From Geminocystis herdmanii PCC 6308 (GTDB taxonomy: Bacteria; Cyanobacteriota; Cyanobacteriia; Cyanobacteriales; Cyanobacteriaceae), in NCBI RefSeq assembly GCF_000332235.1, contig NZ_CM001775.1, forward strand, positions 2,917,770 to 2,981,769: a stretch of DNA of 64,000 nt, read 5' to 3'. The notes below the pieces were generated by a model. That model saw nothing but the letters and a program-made list of their open reading frames with translations, was not told the origin of the DNA and ran no database searches. This document shows, piece after piece, positions 45,791 to 55,683 of the stretch. Each line of letters opens with the position of its first letter. Within the stretch, counting starts at the first letter, position 1. A program made the translations under genes and the position numbers.

Positions 45791-46849
45791 TTAAGCTAAA
45801 ACAGGAACAGGGGTTTCCCAACGATCGACTGCTTTACCGATGACAGATAACTCTTGAACCAATCGATCGAAAGCATCAGGAGTCAAGGATTGAGGTCCAT
45901 CAGAGAGGGCTTTAGCCGGGTTAGGGTGTACTTCGATCATCAAAGAATCTGTACCCCCTGCGATGGCAGCCATTGCCATACTAGGCACATATTCCGCTTT
46001 ACCTGTACCATGACTAGGATCAATCATAATCGGTAAATGAGTTAAAGAACGCAATACAGGAATTACAGATAAATCTAATACATTACGAGCAAACTCTCGA
46101 TCGAAAGTACGAATACCTCTTTCACATAAGATGACGTTGGAATTTCCAGCGGCGAGGATATATTCAGCCGCCATTAACCATTCGGAAATAGTAGCAGACA
46201 TACCTCTTTTTAAGAGAACTGGTTTAGGTTGAGCACCCACTTTTTTCAAAAGAGAGAAATTTTGCATATTTCGTGCTCCTACTTGGATAACGTCCGCAAA
46301 TTCCACAATTACATCTAAATCTGCTGTATCCATAACTTCAGTGATAATTCCTAATCCTGAAGCATCTCTAGCGGCGGCTAATAATTCTAAAGCACTTTCA
46401 CCATGCCCTTGGAAAGCATAGGGAGAAGTACGAGGTTTATAAGCCCCACCTCTTAAAAATTTTGCCCCTGCGGTTTTAACTCTTTTGGCGGTTTCCACGA
46501 TCATTTCTTCGTTTTCCACCGAACAAGGACCTGCTACAATGACGATCGGATGATTTAAACCAAAAGTAACCGCACCATTAGGAGTCGGTACAACTACTTC
46601 GCTAGGTTGCCCATGACGATAATCTAAACTAGCACGTTTAAAAGGTTGTTCCACTCGTAAAACCGTTTCAATCCAAGGGCTAACCTCTTGAATTTGCTCA
46701 GGATTAAGGGAAGCTGTTTCTCCCACTAAACCGATAACGACTTTATGTTGTCCGACAATTTTTTCAGGACTTAATCCCCAAGTGGTTAACTCATCACCGA
46801 CACGATTAACTTCGGCTTCGGGAGTACCCACTTTCATTACAACGATCAT
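45791..46849 (-). CDS. aroF: DAHP synthase (3-deoxy-7-phosphoheptulonate synthase)
   Basis: A 352-residue type I-beta DAHP synthase, the first enzyme of the shikimate pathway (PEP plus erythrose-4-phosphate). It has an N-terminal ferredoxin-like domain (MIVVMKVGTPEAEVNRV...) and the TIM barrel with VAGPCSVENEEM, GGAYKPRTSPYAFQG, LLKRGMSATISEWL and PIMIDPSHGTGK. The gene symbol among aroF/aroG is arbitrary; aroF is the usual choice for this subclass. Confidence 0.95.
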   Translation of the reverse strand: MIVVMKVGTPEAEVNRVGDELTTWGLSPEKIVGQHKVVIGLVGETASLNPEQIQEVSPWIETVLRVEQPFKRASLDYRHGQPSEVVVPTPNGAVTFGLNHPIVIVAGPCSVENEEMIVETAKRVKTAGAKFLRGGAYKPRTSPYAFQGHGESALELLAAARDASGLGIITEVMDTADLDVIVEFADVIQVGARNMQNFSLLKKVGAQPKPVLLKRGMSATISEWLMAAEYILAAGNSNVILCERGIRTFDREFARNVLDLSVIPVLRSLTHLPIMIDPSHGTGKAEYVPSMAMAAIAGGTDSLMIEVHPNPAKALSDGPQSLTPDAFDRLVQELSVIGKAVDRWETPVPVLA

Positions 46850-47168
46850 AATTAATTTACCTTGACTAATATTATGTGCTAAGGATCGGTATTTGGTTTA
46901 TGACTGACGCACTGACTTTAAATGTAGGGTAGGCAATGCCCACCAACTACCACCTATAGTGTTAAAATTGCATAAAAATAATTATTCTGAGTAACTTCTA
47001 TGGTTGTGATCAAATTTTTACTAACTCAGAACTTACATAACCAAAAATTTAGGATTTGAGATTCTTTCCCAATAACTAGGAATGACTTTTTTGCTTTGTG
47101 TTTTGGTATATAAGTTTTGTAATAAATTTCTAATTTCTTAGAGATAAATCACACAAAATAACTAATTA
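46850..47168. other. Intergenic region with GCAATGCCCACC repeat
   Basis: 319 bp. It contains TAGGGTAGGCAATGCCCACC (about 46923-46942), an imperfect copy of the dispersed palindrome also at 21033 and 35661. The aroF promoter is probably near 46860-46900. No gene seen. Confidence 0.5.
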
Positions 47169-47645
47169 TTATTTATTAATAGATTCTTGTCGTGCGTTTT
47201 TCCATGCGGAAGTCATTCTACCAAAATTGAGAGTAAAATCTGACCAACCCCACCTAGTACCAACTCTTTCTTCATCCCATGATGTCGAAAGAATGCCATA
47301 ACTTAAACCTAACACACCTAACCCAAATAAACCCATAGTGACCAATAATACGGCGGTATTAGGAATTTTAAACCATTCTTGTTTTACCAAGAAATAAAAG
47401 GCAAAAAAGGAAAAAATACCTAAACCTGTAGGAAGTCCGCTAAAAATAGCCATTCTCCGAATCATTCTTTGACTAATAACTTCAGGTATTTCTTTGAAAG
47501 AAGTATTGTTTTTGTTTCTCTGATAGTTTTTAGTTGATTTTGTTTCAGATTTATTTGCGGGAGTATTAGTAGTTTTTTTTACTACTTTTTTATTCTTTTT
47601 GGGTTCAAAAGGTAAAGAGTTACGATTAGATGAAGAAGATGGCAT
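47169..47645 (-). CDS. PAM68-like photosystem assembly protein
   Basis: A 158-residue protein: a Lys/Ser/Thr-rich disordered N terminus (about 1-55), then PEVISQRMIRRMAIFSGLP, two membrane helices and the conserved segment GWSDFTLNFGRMTSAW. This is the PAM68 (DUF3464) pattern. In plants PAM68 helps insert CP47 and early PSII intermediates. psbB is only 2 kb away, but the two are not in one operon. Confidence 0.85.
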   Translation of the reverse strand: MPSSSSNRNSLPFEPKKNKKVVKKTTNTPANKSETKSTKNYQRNKNNTSFKEIPEVISQRMIRRMAIFSGLPTGLGIFSFFAFYFLVKQEWFKIPNTAVLLVTMGLFGLGVLGLSYGILSTSWDEERVGTRWGWSDFTLNFGRMTSAWKNARQESINK

Positions 47646-47665
47646 GATAATTTTTCTGACAGTGT

Positions 47666-47935
47666 TTAACCACGAATACCTAATTGTTTAATTAAGTCCT
47701 GATAGGCTTGAGGACTTCCTTTTTTAATATAGCCTAATAAACTTTTGCGTTGTCCAATTAATTTTAACAAACCACGACGAGAAGAATGATCTTTTTTGTT
47801 AACTTTTAGGTGTTCGGTAAGTTGACTAATTCTTTCTGTTAATAGGGCTACTTGTAAATTAGATGATCCTGTATCAGTTTCGTGAACTTGATATTTACTG
47901 ATAATTTCTTGTTTTTTTTCTTGCGTTAAGCTCAT
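47666..47935 (-). CDS. rpsO: 30S ribosomal protein S15
   Basis: An 89-residue S15, with [22 protein letters not shown] and [20 protein letters not shown]. It binds the central domain of 16S rRNA at an early assembly step. PAM68 follows 20 bp downstream on the same strand. Confidence 0.97.
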   Translation of the reverse strand: MSLTQEKKQEIISKYQVHETDTGSSNLQVALLTERISQLTEHLKVNKKDHSSRRGLLKLIGQRKSLLGYIKKGSPQAYQDLIKQLGIRG

Positions 47936-48021
47936 TTTTCTTTAAAAGTTTAAATACTGCAATCTTTGATTATACCATATTCAGAAATAATTAGGAATGA
48001 GGAGTTAGAAATTAGGAAATA

Positions 48022-48052
48022 TGATCCCCCCTAACCCCCCTTAAATAAAGGG
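48022..48052. repeat. CCCCCTAACCCCCCTT...AAGGGGG hairpin
   Basis: Strong hairpin (CCCCCTT/AAAGGGGG around AAAT) in the divergent gap between rpsO and tatC; related to 17046-17080. A dispersed palindrome, possibly terminator-like. Confidence 0.55.
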
Positions 48053-48163
48053 GGAACTTCGTTTAGGACTGCTATAGTAAAAGTTTTAGTTTTATGGAGG
48101 AAAATCTCAAGACGAACTTTGATACTATAAAATGATGATGTGTTAATTATCAGTGGGTAAAAA

Positions 48164-48934
48164 ATGGCAACTCAGGAATTAAAAACGAAATCTCAAGAAA
48201 CAGAAAATAAGCAAAATTATTGGGATGAGATACCCAATGAGTCAGAAATGCCTTTTTTTGATCATCTGGAAGAATTGCGCCGAAGGATTTTCGTTAGTCT
48301 TATTGCCATGGGTGTAGGTGCTATTTCCTGTTTCTTTTTTGTGAGGCAAATTGTGGCATGGTTACAAATTCCTGCAGGAGATGTCAAGTTTCTACAGTTA
48401 GCACCGGGTGAGTTTTTCTTTGTCTCTATTCAAGTGGCAGGTTACACGGGAATTTTGCTTTCTGCTCCTGTGATTTTATACCAAATTGTCCAGTTTGTGA
48501 CTCCCGGCTTGACTCGTAAGGAAAGGAAAACGATCGCACCTGTAGTATTTGGCTCAAGTATTCTTTTTTTTGCAGGTTTAGCTTTTTCCTATTATCTACT
48601 TATTCCTGCTGCCCTCAATTTTTTTATTAATTATGGTGGTGATGTGGTAGAACAATTATGGTCGATCGACAAGTATTTTAAGTTTGTGTTATTATTAATG
48701 TTCTCTACGGGTTTAGCTTTTCAAATTCCTGTTATTCAATTACTCTTAGGTACTTTAAATCTTGTTTCTTCTCAACAAATGCTCTCTACTTGGCGTATAG
48801 TGGTTTTGGGTGCGATGATTTTAGGTGCAGTACTCACGCCTTCAACTGACCCACTTACTCAATCTCTCCTCGGTGGTGCGGTTTTAGTTTTATATTTTGG
48901 TGGTATTGGTATGGTTAAATTAATAGGAAAATAA
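48164..48934 (+). CDS. tatC: Twin-arginine translocase subunit TatC
   Basis: A 256-residue protein with six membrane helices. The N terminus has the conserved [15 protein letters not shown] before helix 1, and the first periplasmic loop has [18 protein letters not shown]. It is the signal-peptide receptor of the Tat system that exports folded proteins in thylakoid and plasma membranes. Confidence 0.96.
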   Translation: MATQELKTKSQETENKQNYWDEIPNESEMPFFDHLEELRRRIFVSLIAMGVGAISCFFFVRQIVAWLQIPAGDVKFLQLAPGEFFFVSIQVAGYTGILLSAPVILYQIVQFVTPGLTRKERKTIAPVVFGSSILFFAGLAFSYYLLIPAALNFFINYGGDVVEQLWSIDKYFKFVLLLMFSTGLAFQIPVIQLLLGTLNLVSSQQMLSTWRIVVLGAMILGAVLTPSTDPLTQSLLGGAVLVLYFGGIGMVKLIGK

Positions 48935-48935
48935 G

Positions 48936-48973
48936 TAAGGAGTAAGGAGTAAGGAGTAAGGAGTAAGGAGTAA
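48936..48973. repeat. Tandem heptad (TAAGGAG)n
   Basis: Five copies of TAAGGAG/AGTAAGG directly after the tatC stop codon. Confidence 0.85.
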
Positions 48974-49027
48974 AAATAATAATCTATTTATAATAAAGCT
49001 AATAAATTTTGAATACTAGATAAAATT

Positions 49028-49504
49028 ATGATAGTATCAACTCCCATTAATCTTAAAGAATTATATGAAATTGATGATTATTTATGGATACAAGAAACGG
49101 TAAAATTATTGAAAGAAAAAAAATTTAATGAATTAGATTTAGATAATTTAATTGAGGAGTTAGATGATGTGGGAAAAGAAAGAAGAAAAAAAGTCGAAAG
49201 TTTATTAGAACAAATTATCAGGCACTTATTATTGTTTCAATATTGGCACGAAGAAAGAGATAGATGTTATCGTCACTGGCAGGGGGAAATATTCTCTTTT
49301 CGCCGACAACTAAAAAAAGATTTAACCACTAATTTCTATAATTATCTCAGTCAAGAATTAGCTAATATTTATGATGATGCTTGGGGATATGTTACCAGAA
49401 AATCTGGTCTTAAAAATTTACCTGAAAAATGTCCTTATACTTTAGAAGAATTATTAGATGAAAATTGGTTGCCAGACATCAACGAGAGTGGAAGTATTGA
49501 ATAA
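49028..49504 (+). CDS. DUF29 family protein
   Basis: A 158-residue DUF29 protein: LYEIDDYLWIQETVKLLKEKKFNELDLDNLIEELDDVGK-type N terminus, then LEQIIRHLLLFQYW and FRRQLKKDLTT. DUF29 proteins are small helical proteins abundant in cyanobacteria, often many per genome, with no established function. Confidence 0.88.
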   Translation: MIVSTPINLKELYEIDDYLWIQETVKLLKEKKFNELDLDNLIEELDDVGKERRKKVESLLEQIIRHLLLFQYWHEERDRCYRHWQGEIFSFRRQLKKDLTTNFYNYLSQELANIYDDAWGYVTRKSGLKNLPEKCPYTLEELLDENWLPDINESGSIE

Positions 49505-49553
49505 ATTGAACTTTTTTGATTCATTATTAATTGTTAATTATTAATTGGTAGAT

Positions 49554-50321
49554 ATGTTAGCTAAAAGAATTTTACCCTGTTTAGATGTTAATGCCGGTAG
49601 AGTTGTCAAAGGTGTTAATTTTGTGGATTTAAAAGACGCTGGTGATCCTGTGGAACTAGCGAAGGTTTATAATGATGCTGGGGCTGATGAGTTGGTTTTT
49701 TTGGATATTACCGCTACCCATGAAGCTAGAGATACAATTATCGATGTGGTTTATCGTACTGCTGAACAAGTTTTTATTCCTTTGACAGTGGGAGGGGGTA
49801 TTCAAACTTTGGATCATGTGAAAAATTTATTGAGAGCAGGTGCTGATAAAATTAGTATTAATTCTACGGCGGTGAGAAATCCAGATTTTATTAATCAATC
49901 GAGCGATCGATTTGGTTCTCAGTGTATAGTGGTAGCTATTGATGCTAGAAGAAGAAATGATCCAAATAATCAAGGTTGGGATGTATATGTCAGAGGTGGG
50001 CGAGAAAATACGGGGTTAGATGCCCTTACATGGGCGCAGGAGGTGGCGAAAAGAGGCGCTGGGGAATTGTTAGTTACCAGTATGGATGCTGATGGTACTC
50101 AGGCAGGGTATGATTTGGAGTTAACTCGTGCCATCGCCCAAAAAGTGGAAATTCCAGTGATTGCTTCGGGTGGTGCAGGAAATACTCATCATATTTACGA
50201 AGCCTTAACCGAAGGTAAAGCCGAGGCAGCGTTATTAGCTTCCCTTTTACATTATGGACAATTAACGGTAAGTGAAATTAAGGATTATTTGCTCGATCGA
50301 AATATTCCCGTAAGACACTAA
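49554..50321 (+). CDS. hisF: Imidazole glycerol phosphate synthase subunit HisF
   Basis: A 255-residue TIM-barrel cyclase of histidine synthesis, working with glutaminase His[21 protein letters not shown] carries the catalytic Asp, and [17 protein letters not shown] the second one. The ATG at 49554 is preferred over an in-frame TTG at 49545 because it matches the usual start. The flanks carry different heptad repeats. Confidence 0.97.
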   Translation: MLAKRILPCLDVNAGRVVKGVNFVDLKDAGDPVELAKVYNDAGADELVFLDITATHEARDTIIDVVYRTAEQVFIPLTVGGGIQTLDHVKNLLRAGADKISINSTAVRNPDFINQSSDRFGSQCIVVAIDARRRNDPNNQGWDVYVRGGRENTGLDALTWAQEVAKRGAGELLVTSMDADGTQAGYDLELTRAIAQKVEIPVIASGGAGNTHHIYEALTEGKAEAALLASLLHYGQLTVSEIKDYLLDRNIPVRH

Positions 50322-50323
50322 AT

Positions 50324-50357
50324 AATGGAGAATGGAGAATGGAGAATGGAGAATGGA
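50324..50357. repeat. Tandem heptad (GAATGGA)n
   Basis: Four to five copies of GAATGGA directly after the hisF stop. Confidence 0.85.
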
Positions 50358-50498
50358 AAATTTTAACACCCCATTACTTATTACTCCTCATATTAGGTTC
50401 TTTAAATCAGTTATAAATAAATTGTGTGGAAATTTTGTGTTAGGTTACGATGAGAGCTAACCGAACCTACAAATATTACTTTCTTCTTACTTCTTAAA

Positions 50499-52202
50499 AT
50501 GCAACCAGTCGATTATACAACCCTCGTTGCCATTTGTCACTCGTTACAAAATGGCTATATTCCCTCACGACTAGAACAAGTATATCAGCTCGATCGATAT
50601 ACCATCAGTCTTTGTTTACGCAGTCTTAATCACAAGGCATGGTTAACGGTGTCATGGCATCCCCAAGCAGCTAGAATTTGTATTGGCAATCCTCCTCCTC
50701 GTGGTAAGGATACTTTTACTTTTAGTGAACAATTACGCCATCTGATTAATGGTTATGCTTTAATTGGGGTAAATATTGTTTCGGATTGGGAAAGGGTGAT
50801 AGATTTTCAATTTGCCCAGCGCCCCAATGAAAAACCCATATATCATTTATTTGTAGAAATAATGGGTAAATATAGCAATGTTATTTTAACTTCTGCTGAC
50901 AAGCAAATTATTACTGTTGCTAAACAAGTTACTGCGGATAAATCTAGTTTGCGCACGGTAGAAACTAGCCAATATTATCAACTCCCTCCCCCCCTGTTAG
51001 GTGAAACACCAAAGTTAACCGAATCTTTGGAAAAATGGCAAGAAAAAATAAGTTTAATTCCCGATCGAATTGATAAACAATTAATTAAAATATATAGAGG
51101 TGTTAGCCCTATTATTGCTCAGAGTTTATTGCAAAAATCTAATATTTTACCTACCAAAAATAATCAAGAATTAACTCAAGAAGAATGGATAAATTTATAT
51201 CATAATTGGCAAAATTGGTTAATCACTCTTGATAAAAAAGACTTTAATTGTAGGGAATTAGACAAAGGCTATACAGTTTTAGAGAAAAAAGCAACTAATC
51301 AAGACTTACATAAAGTTTTAAATTATTATTATAATAAACAAATTTATCAAGAAAATTTTAATCAATTAAAACAGCAAATATTTCAGAAAGTTAAAAATAT
51401 TTTAAACAAATTAATAGTAAAAAGAGACAGATATAAAGATAAATTAAATGATTCTGATAACTGCGAAATTTATAGTAATAAAGCAGATTTATTAATGGCT
51501 CATTTACATCAATGGAAAGCAGGAATGAAAGAGATAATTTTAAAAGATTTTACCACTAACGAACCCATAAAAATTGCTCTTGCTCCTGATAAAAATATGA
51601 TTCAAAATGCCCAAAGTTTATATAAACAAAATCAGAAATTAAAACGGGCAAAATTAGCGGTACAACCTTTATTAGAAGAAGTGAAAAAGGAGGTTAATTA
51701 TTTACAACAAATAACCACTATTTTAAGTCAATTAGACTATCAAGAAAGCGAAGATTTAACGACTTTACAGGAAATTAAAGCTGAATTAATTAGTCAAAAA
51801 TATATCGAAGATAGTCAATATCGGGGGAATAATATTGTAGAAGAATCTTTCCCCCGCAAGTATCAAACTCCTTCCGGTTATGAGATTTTAATTGGGCGCA
51901 ATAATCGTCAAAATGATATATTAACTTTTCGCACGGCAACGGATTATGATTTGTGGTTTCATGCACAGGAAATTTCAGGCTCTCATGTTCTATTACGTTT
52001 GAGTGCAGGAGACATACCAGACGATCGAGATTTACAATATACTGCTAACTTAACAGCTTATTATAGTCAAGGACGAGGAAGCGATCGAGTGCCAGTAATT
52101 TACACTAAACCTAGTTATGTTTATAAACCCAAAGGGGCGAAACCGGGTATGGTAATTTATACTAAAGAAACTGTAATTTGGGGGCAACCCTCTAGGGAAT
52201 GA
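50499..52202 (+). CDS. rqcH: NFACT-family protein (RqcH/Rqc2-like)
   Basis: A 567-residue protein with the NFACT-N start (MQPVDYTTLVAICHSLQ...), helix-hairpin-helix and coiled-coil middle (about 290-430), and the NFACT-R domain at the C terminus (YEILIGRNNRQNDILTFR, then LWFHAQEISGSHVLLRL). In Bacillus the homologue RqcH adds alanine tails to stalled nascent chains on the 50S subunit. Annotated in older databases as fibronectin-binding. No partner gene nearby. Confidence 0.9.
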   Translation: MQPVDYTTLVAICHSLQNGYIPSRLEQVYQLDRYTISLCLRSLNHKAWLTVSWHPQAARICIGNPPPRGKDTFTFSEQLRHLINGYALIGVNIVSDWERVIDFQFAQRPNEKPIYHLFVEIMGKYSNVILTSADKQIITVAKQVTADKSSLRTVETSQYYQLPPPLLGETPKLTESLEKWQEKISLIPDRIDKQLIKIYRGVSPIIAQSLLQKSNILPTKNNQELTQEEWINLYHNWQNWLITLDKKDFNCRELDKGYTVLEKKATNQDLHKVLNYYYNKQIYQENFNQLKQQIFQKVKNILNKLIVKRDRYKDKLNDSDNCEIYSNKADLLMAHLHQWKAGMKEIILKDFTTNEPIKIALAPDKNMIQNAQSLYKQNQKLKRAKLAVQPLLEEVKKEVNYLQQITTILSQLDYQESEDLTTLQEIKAELISQKYIEDSQYRGNNIVEESFPRKYQTPSGYEILIGRNNRQNDILTFRTATDYDLWFHAQEISGSHVLLRLSAGDIPDDRDLQYTANLTAYYSQGRGSDRVPVIYTKPSYVYKPKGAKPGMVIYTKETVIWGQPSRE

Positions 52203-52247
52203 GTAATGAGTAATAAGTAATGAATAAAATTAAGTCAATCTAACTAA

Positions 52248-52877
52248 GTGAAAAATAAACTAATTATCTTAACTTTAATTTGTATAATTATTTCGGGAAT
52301 TGCGATGTTTTTTATGGGGGGTATTAATCCTCAAATATTAGAAAATTTATTGATACAATTAGGCATTTTTGCACCAATTATTTATATTTTTCTCTATATT
52401 TTAGCTACTATTTTACTGCTTCCTTCTACTCCTTTAAATCTTAGCGGTGGTTTAATCTTTGGCTTTTGGGGAGGCTTGATTTGGACTTCGATCGCAGCTA
52501 TAATGGCGGCAGTGGTAAGTTTTGCCTATGCAAGATATTTAGGTAGAAATTGGGTAAAAAAAAGATTTGGGATTCACCTGCAAAAATTAGACAAAGAAAT
52601 CAAAAACGGTGGCATGGGATATATATTTGCAATTCGTTTATTACCTCTTATTCCCTATGGAATTGTTAACTTTGGTGCAGGTTTAACTTCTATTAAAGAA
52701 AGAGACTATTTTTTCGGCACAATATTCGGTACAATTCCGGGTATTTTACCTTTTGTAATGATGGGTGCTGGTTTTTCTTCCCTAGGTAAAGGAGATATGT
52801 TAACGATTACTTTGTCTTTTGGATTAATTGGCTTGTTGATTGGAGGTGCAACATGGTATAAAAAAAGGATCGTGTAA
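52248..52877 (+). CDS. TVP38/TMEM64 (DedA-like) membrane protein
   Basis: A 209-residue multi-pass membrane protein starting at GTG. It shows the VTT/SNARE-associated domain: LLPSTPLNLSGGLIFGFWGG, then YARYLGRNWVKKR and IRLLPLIPYGIVNFGAG. The domain is thought to move lipids between leaflets (scramblase-like) in related proteins. The CAST element begins only 11 bp after the stop codon. Confidence 0.88.
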   Translation: MKNKLIILTLICIIISGIAMFFMGGINPQILENLLIQLGIFAPIIYIFLYILATILLLPSTPLNLSGGLIFGFWGGLIWTSIAAIMAAVVSFAYARYLGRNWVKKRFGIHLQKLDKEIKNGGMGYIFAIRLLPLIPYGIVNFGAGLTSIKERDYFFGTIFGTIPGILPFVMMGAGFSSLGKGDMLTITLSFGLIGLLIGGATWYKKRIV

Positions 52878-52888
52878 TGGAGATAATG

Positions 52889-53130
52889 TGTACAGTAACA
52901 AATTAAATGACGTGATAACAAATTAGTGTCATCCAAAATTAAGGCTATTCAAATCTTTATATAGCAATAATTATACCCCAGAAATCCACCAAAAATGATC
53001 TCGATCGTGCCTTAAACTAGATTAACAAATTAAGTGTCATTTTCCCTAAGAATAACAAATTAAATGTCGTCTTCCCGAAAGGCGATTTTTTTTGCTTTAG
53101 GGGTTGTCATTAACAAATTAAATGTCATAA
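52889..53130. repeat. CAST end on the tnsB side, with transposase-site repeats
   Basis: TGTACAGTAACAAATTAAATGACG, read in two parts, opens the end. Related motifs AACAAATTARTGTCRTC occur at about 52916, 53033, 53053 and 53111, making about five probable TnsB sites within 240 bp. Confidence 0.85.
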
Positions 53131-53148
53131 GATTAGTATAGAACTATT

Positions 53149-54846
53149 ATGATTTTATTGAACACTAATGAAAACGCTATGACCATCGATGATCAATTTT
53201 CTGATTCTCCAGAGTTGATCTCCCAACTTTCTCCCGAAGAACAAAAAATCGCCGATGTCATTGAAGATTTACTTCAACCCTGCGATCGAAAAAGCTACGG
53301 AGAAAAGTTGAAACAAGCATCAACTCAACTGAATAAGTCAGTTAGAACTATCCAAAGATACGTTAAGCAATGGGAAGAAAATGGTTTAGTCGGTATTGCT
53401 CAAAATAATCGAGCCGATAAAGGCTTTTATCGTATCGATCGACGTTTACAAGATTTCATTCTTAAAACCTATCGTGAAGGAAACCAAGGCAGTAAAAGAA
53501 TGACTCCTAAACAGGTTTATTTACGAGCAGTTGCCCAAGCCAATAATTGGGGTATCAAACCTCCTTCTCACATGACTATTTATCGAATTTTGAATCCTAT
53601 TATTGAGGAGAAAGAAAATAAAAAACGAATTAGAAGTTCTGGTTGGAGAGGTACAAAATTAGCTGTATCCACTAGATCAGGAAATGAAATTAATGTGGAA
53701 TATAGTAATCATGTCTGGCAATGTGACCATACTCTTGCTGATATTCTTTTGGTAGATCAGTTTGGTAAATTATTAGGCAGACCTTGGCTAACTACAGTTG
53801 TAGATACTTATTCTCGCTGTATCATGGGTATCAATCTTGGTTTTGATGCTCCCAGTTCCCAAGTGGTTGCTCTTGCTTTACGTCATGCCATATTGCCGAA
53901 GAGTTATAGTTCTGATTATGGACTACATGAGGAATGGGGAACGTATGGTAAACCAGAGTATTTTTACACTGACGGCGGTAAGGATTTTCGTTCTAATCAT
54001 CTTCAACAAATTAGTTTACAGCTAGGCTTTACTTGTCATTTACGGAGTCGTCCTAGGGGCGGTGGTGTAGTAGAGCGTGTTTTTAAAACTTTCAATACGG
54101 AGGTTTTTTCTACCTTACCTGGATATACAGGTGCAAATGTGCAAGAACGTCCAGAGGATGCAGAAAAAGAAGCCTGTATAACTCTCAAGGAACTAGAGAA
54201 ATTGATTGTCTGCTATATCGTGGACAACTATAATCAACGTCTTGATGCCCGTATGGGTGAGCAAACTCGCTTTCAACGTTGGGAATCTGGATTACTTTCT
54301 GTCCCAGATGCTATCTCGGAACGAGAATTAGATATTTGTCTAATGAAGCAATCACGCAGAAGGGTTCAAAAGGGGGGTCATCTTCAATTTGAAAATCTGA
54401 TTTACAAGGGGGAATATTTAGGGGGTTATGAGGGAGAAACTGTCATTATTCGTTATGATCCTAGAGATATTACAGGTATTTTAGTTTATCGCTTGGAAAA
54501 TAATAAAGAAGTCTTTCTGACTCGTGCCTATGCTGTGGACTTAGAAAGTGAATCTTTATCTTTGACAGATGCGAAAGCTAGTGCCAAAAGAGTGAGAGAT
54601 GCAGGAAAAAATTTGAGTAATCGTTCGGTCTTAATGGAAGTGGAAGAACGTTCTAATTTTACTCAGAAAAAAACCAAAAAACAAAGGCAAAAACAAGAAC
54701 AAGAAATGGTTAGAACATTTACTCCTTCAACCATTTTAAAGGAGGAAAAGGAAATAGAAGAGCAATCTACTTTATCTTCCTCTACTAAGAAGAATAAGGT
54801 AAAAGTTATTGACTATGAACAGTTACAAAACGATTTTGATTTTTAG
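53149..54846 (+). CDS. tnsB: Transposase TnsB (CAST V-K)
   Basis: A 565-residue DDE transposase that cuts and joins the transposon ends. The catalytic triad is visible: D193 in WQCDHTLAD, D275 in YTDGGKDF and E309 in GVVERVF (34 residues apart). N-terminal helix-turn-helix domains (about 30-160) bind the end repeats. The C-terminal tail is charged and would contact TnsC. Start at 53149 or at the internal ATG at 53179. It is the only core transposition protein here with an intact frame. tnsC follows 9 bp later. Confidence 0.95.
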   Translation: MILLNTNENAMTIDDQFSDSPELISQLSPEEQKIADVIEDLLQPCDRKSYGEKLKQASTQLNKSVRTIQRYVKQWEENGLVGIAQNNRADKGFYRIDRRLQDFILKTYREGNQGSKRMTPKQVYLRAVAQANNWGIKPPSHMTIYRILNPIIEEKENKKRIRSSGWRGTKLAVSTRSGNEINVEYSNHVWQCDHTLADILLVDQFGKLLGRPWLTTVVDTYSRCIMGINLGFDAPSSQVVALALRHAILPKSYSSDYGLHEEWGTYGKPEYFYTDGGKDFRSNHLQQISLQLGFTCHLRSRPRGGGVVERVFKTFNTEVFSTLPGYTGANVQERPEDAEKEACITLKELEKLIVCYIVDNYNQRLDARMGEQTRFQRWESGLLSVPDAISERELDICLMKQSRRRVQKGGHLQFENLIYKGEYLGGYEGETVIIRYDPRDITGILVYRLENNKEVFLTRAYAVDLESESLSLTDAKASAKRVRDAGKNLSNRSVLMEVEERSNFTQKKTKKQRQKQEQEMVRTFTPSTILKEEKEIEEQSTLSSSTKKNKVKVIDYEQLQNDFDF

Positions 54847-54855
54847 GAGTTAGTA

Positions 54856-55683
54856 ATGGAAGCGAAAAATGTAGCAGAACAATTAGGTGAACTTAATATT
54901 CCTAATCAAGAATTGCAAAAAGAAATTAATGGATTACAACGCAAACCATTTGCGGATTTAAAACAGGTTGCGATTCTTCACTAATGGCTTGAAAGTAAGC
55001 GTCAATCGAAGCAGTCTTGTCGAGTGGTGGGGGAATCTCGGACAGGTAAAACTGTGGCTTGTAACTCTTATCATTTAAGACATAAGCTAAAGCAAGAAGT
55101 GGGAAAACCTCCTCAAGTACCTGTCGTTTACTTACAAGTACCCCAAGAATGTGGAGCAAAGGATTTGTTTCAGGGAATTATTGAGTATTTGAAGTATCAA
55201 ATGACGAATGGTACGGTGTCAGAAATCAGAAAAAGAACCATGACAGTATTGCAAAGATGCGGTGTCGAGATGATTATTCTGGATGAAGCAGATCGCTGTA
55301 AACCAAAGACTTTTGCTGAAATTCGGGATATTTTTGATCATCTCAATATTGCCATCGTGCTGGTGGGAACCGATCGTTTGGATGCGGTAATCAAGAAGGA
55401 TGAACAGGTTTATAATCGTTTTCGTCCTTGTTATCGTTTTGGTAAATTGGTTGGAGAAGACTTTATTGATACGATCGAAACTTGGGAAGAGGAGGTATTA
55501 AAACTACCTCAACCTTCTAATTTAACTGGCAAAAAAATGTTGAAGTTGATCGCAGAAGCTACCCAAGGTTATATCGGTATCATGGACGTGGTTTTGCGTG
55601 AGTCAGCAATTAGAGCCTTAAAAAAAGGATTAAAAAAGATTGATTATGACACTTTAAAAGAAGTTGTACAGGAGTATAAATAA
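54856..55683 (+). pseudogene. tnsC: tnsC (CAST AAA+ ATPase) with in-frame stop
   Basis: The frame starts MEAKNVAEQLGELNIP, like TnsC of V-K CAST, but a TAA at 54982-54984 interrupts QVAILH-stop-WLESKRQSKQ. The rest is intact: Walker A VGESRTGKT, Walker B MIILDEAD, then VGTDRLDAVIKKDEQVYNRF and a C-terminal VVQEYK. TnsC polymerises on DNA and links Cas12k/TniQ to TnsB. A GAA-to-TAA change would explain the stop. Re-initiation at GTG 55024 would give 219 residues lacking the N-terminal 56. Probably non-functional unless the stop is read through. Confidence 0.9.
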
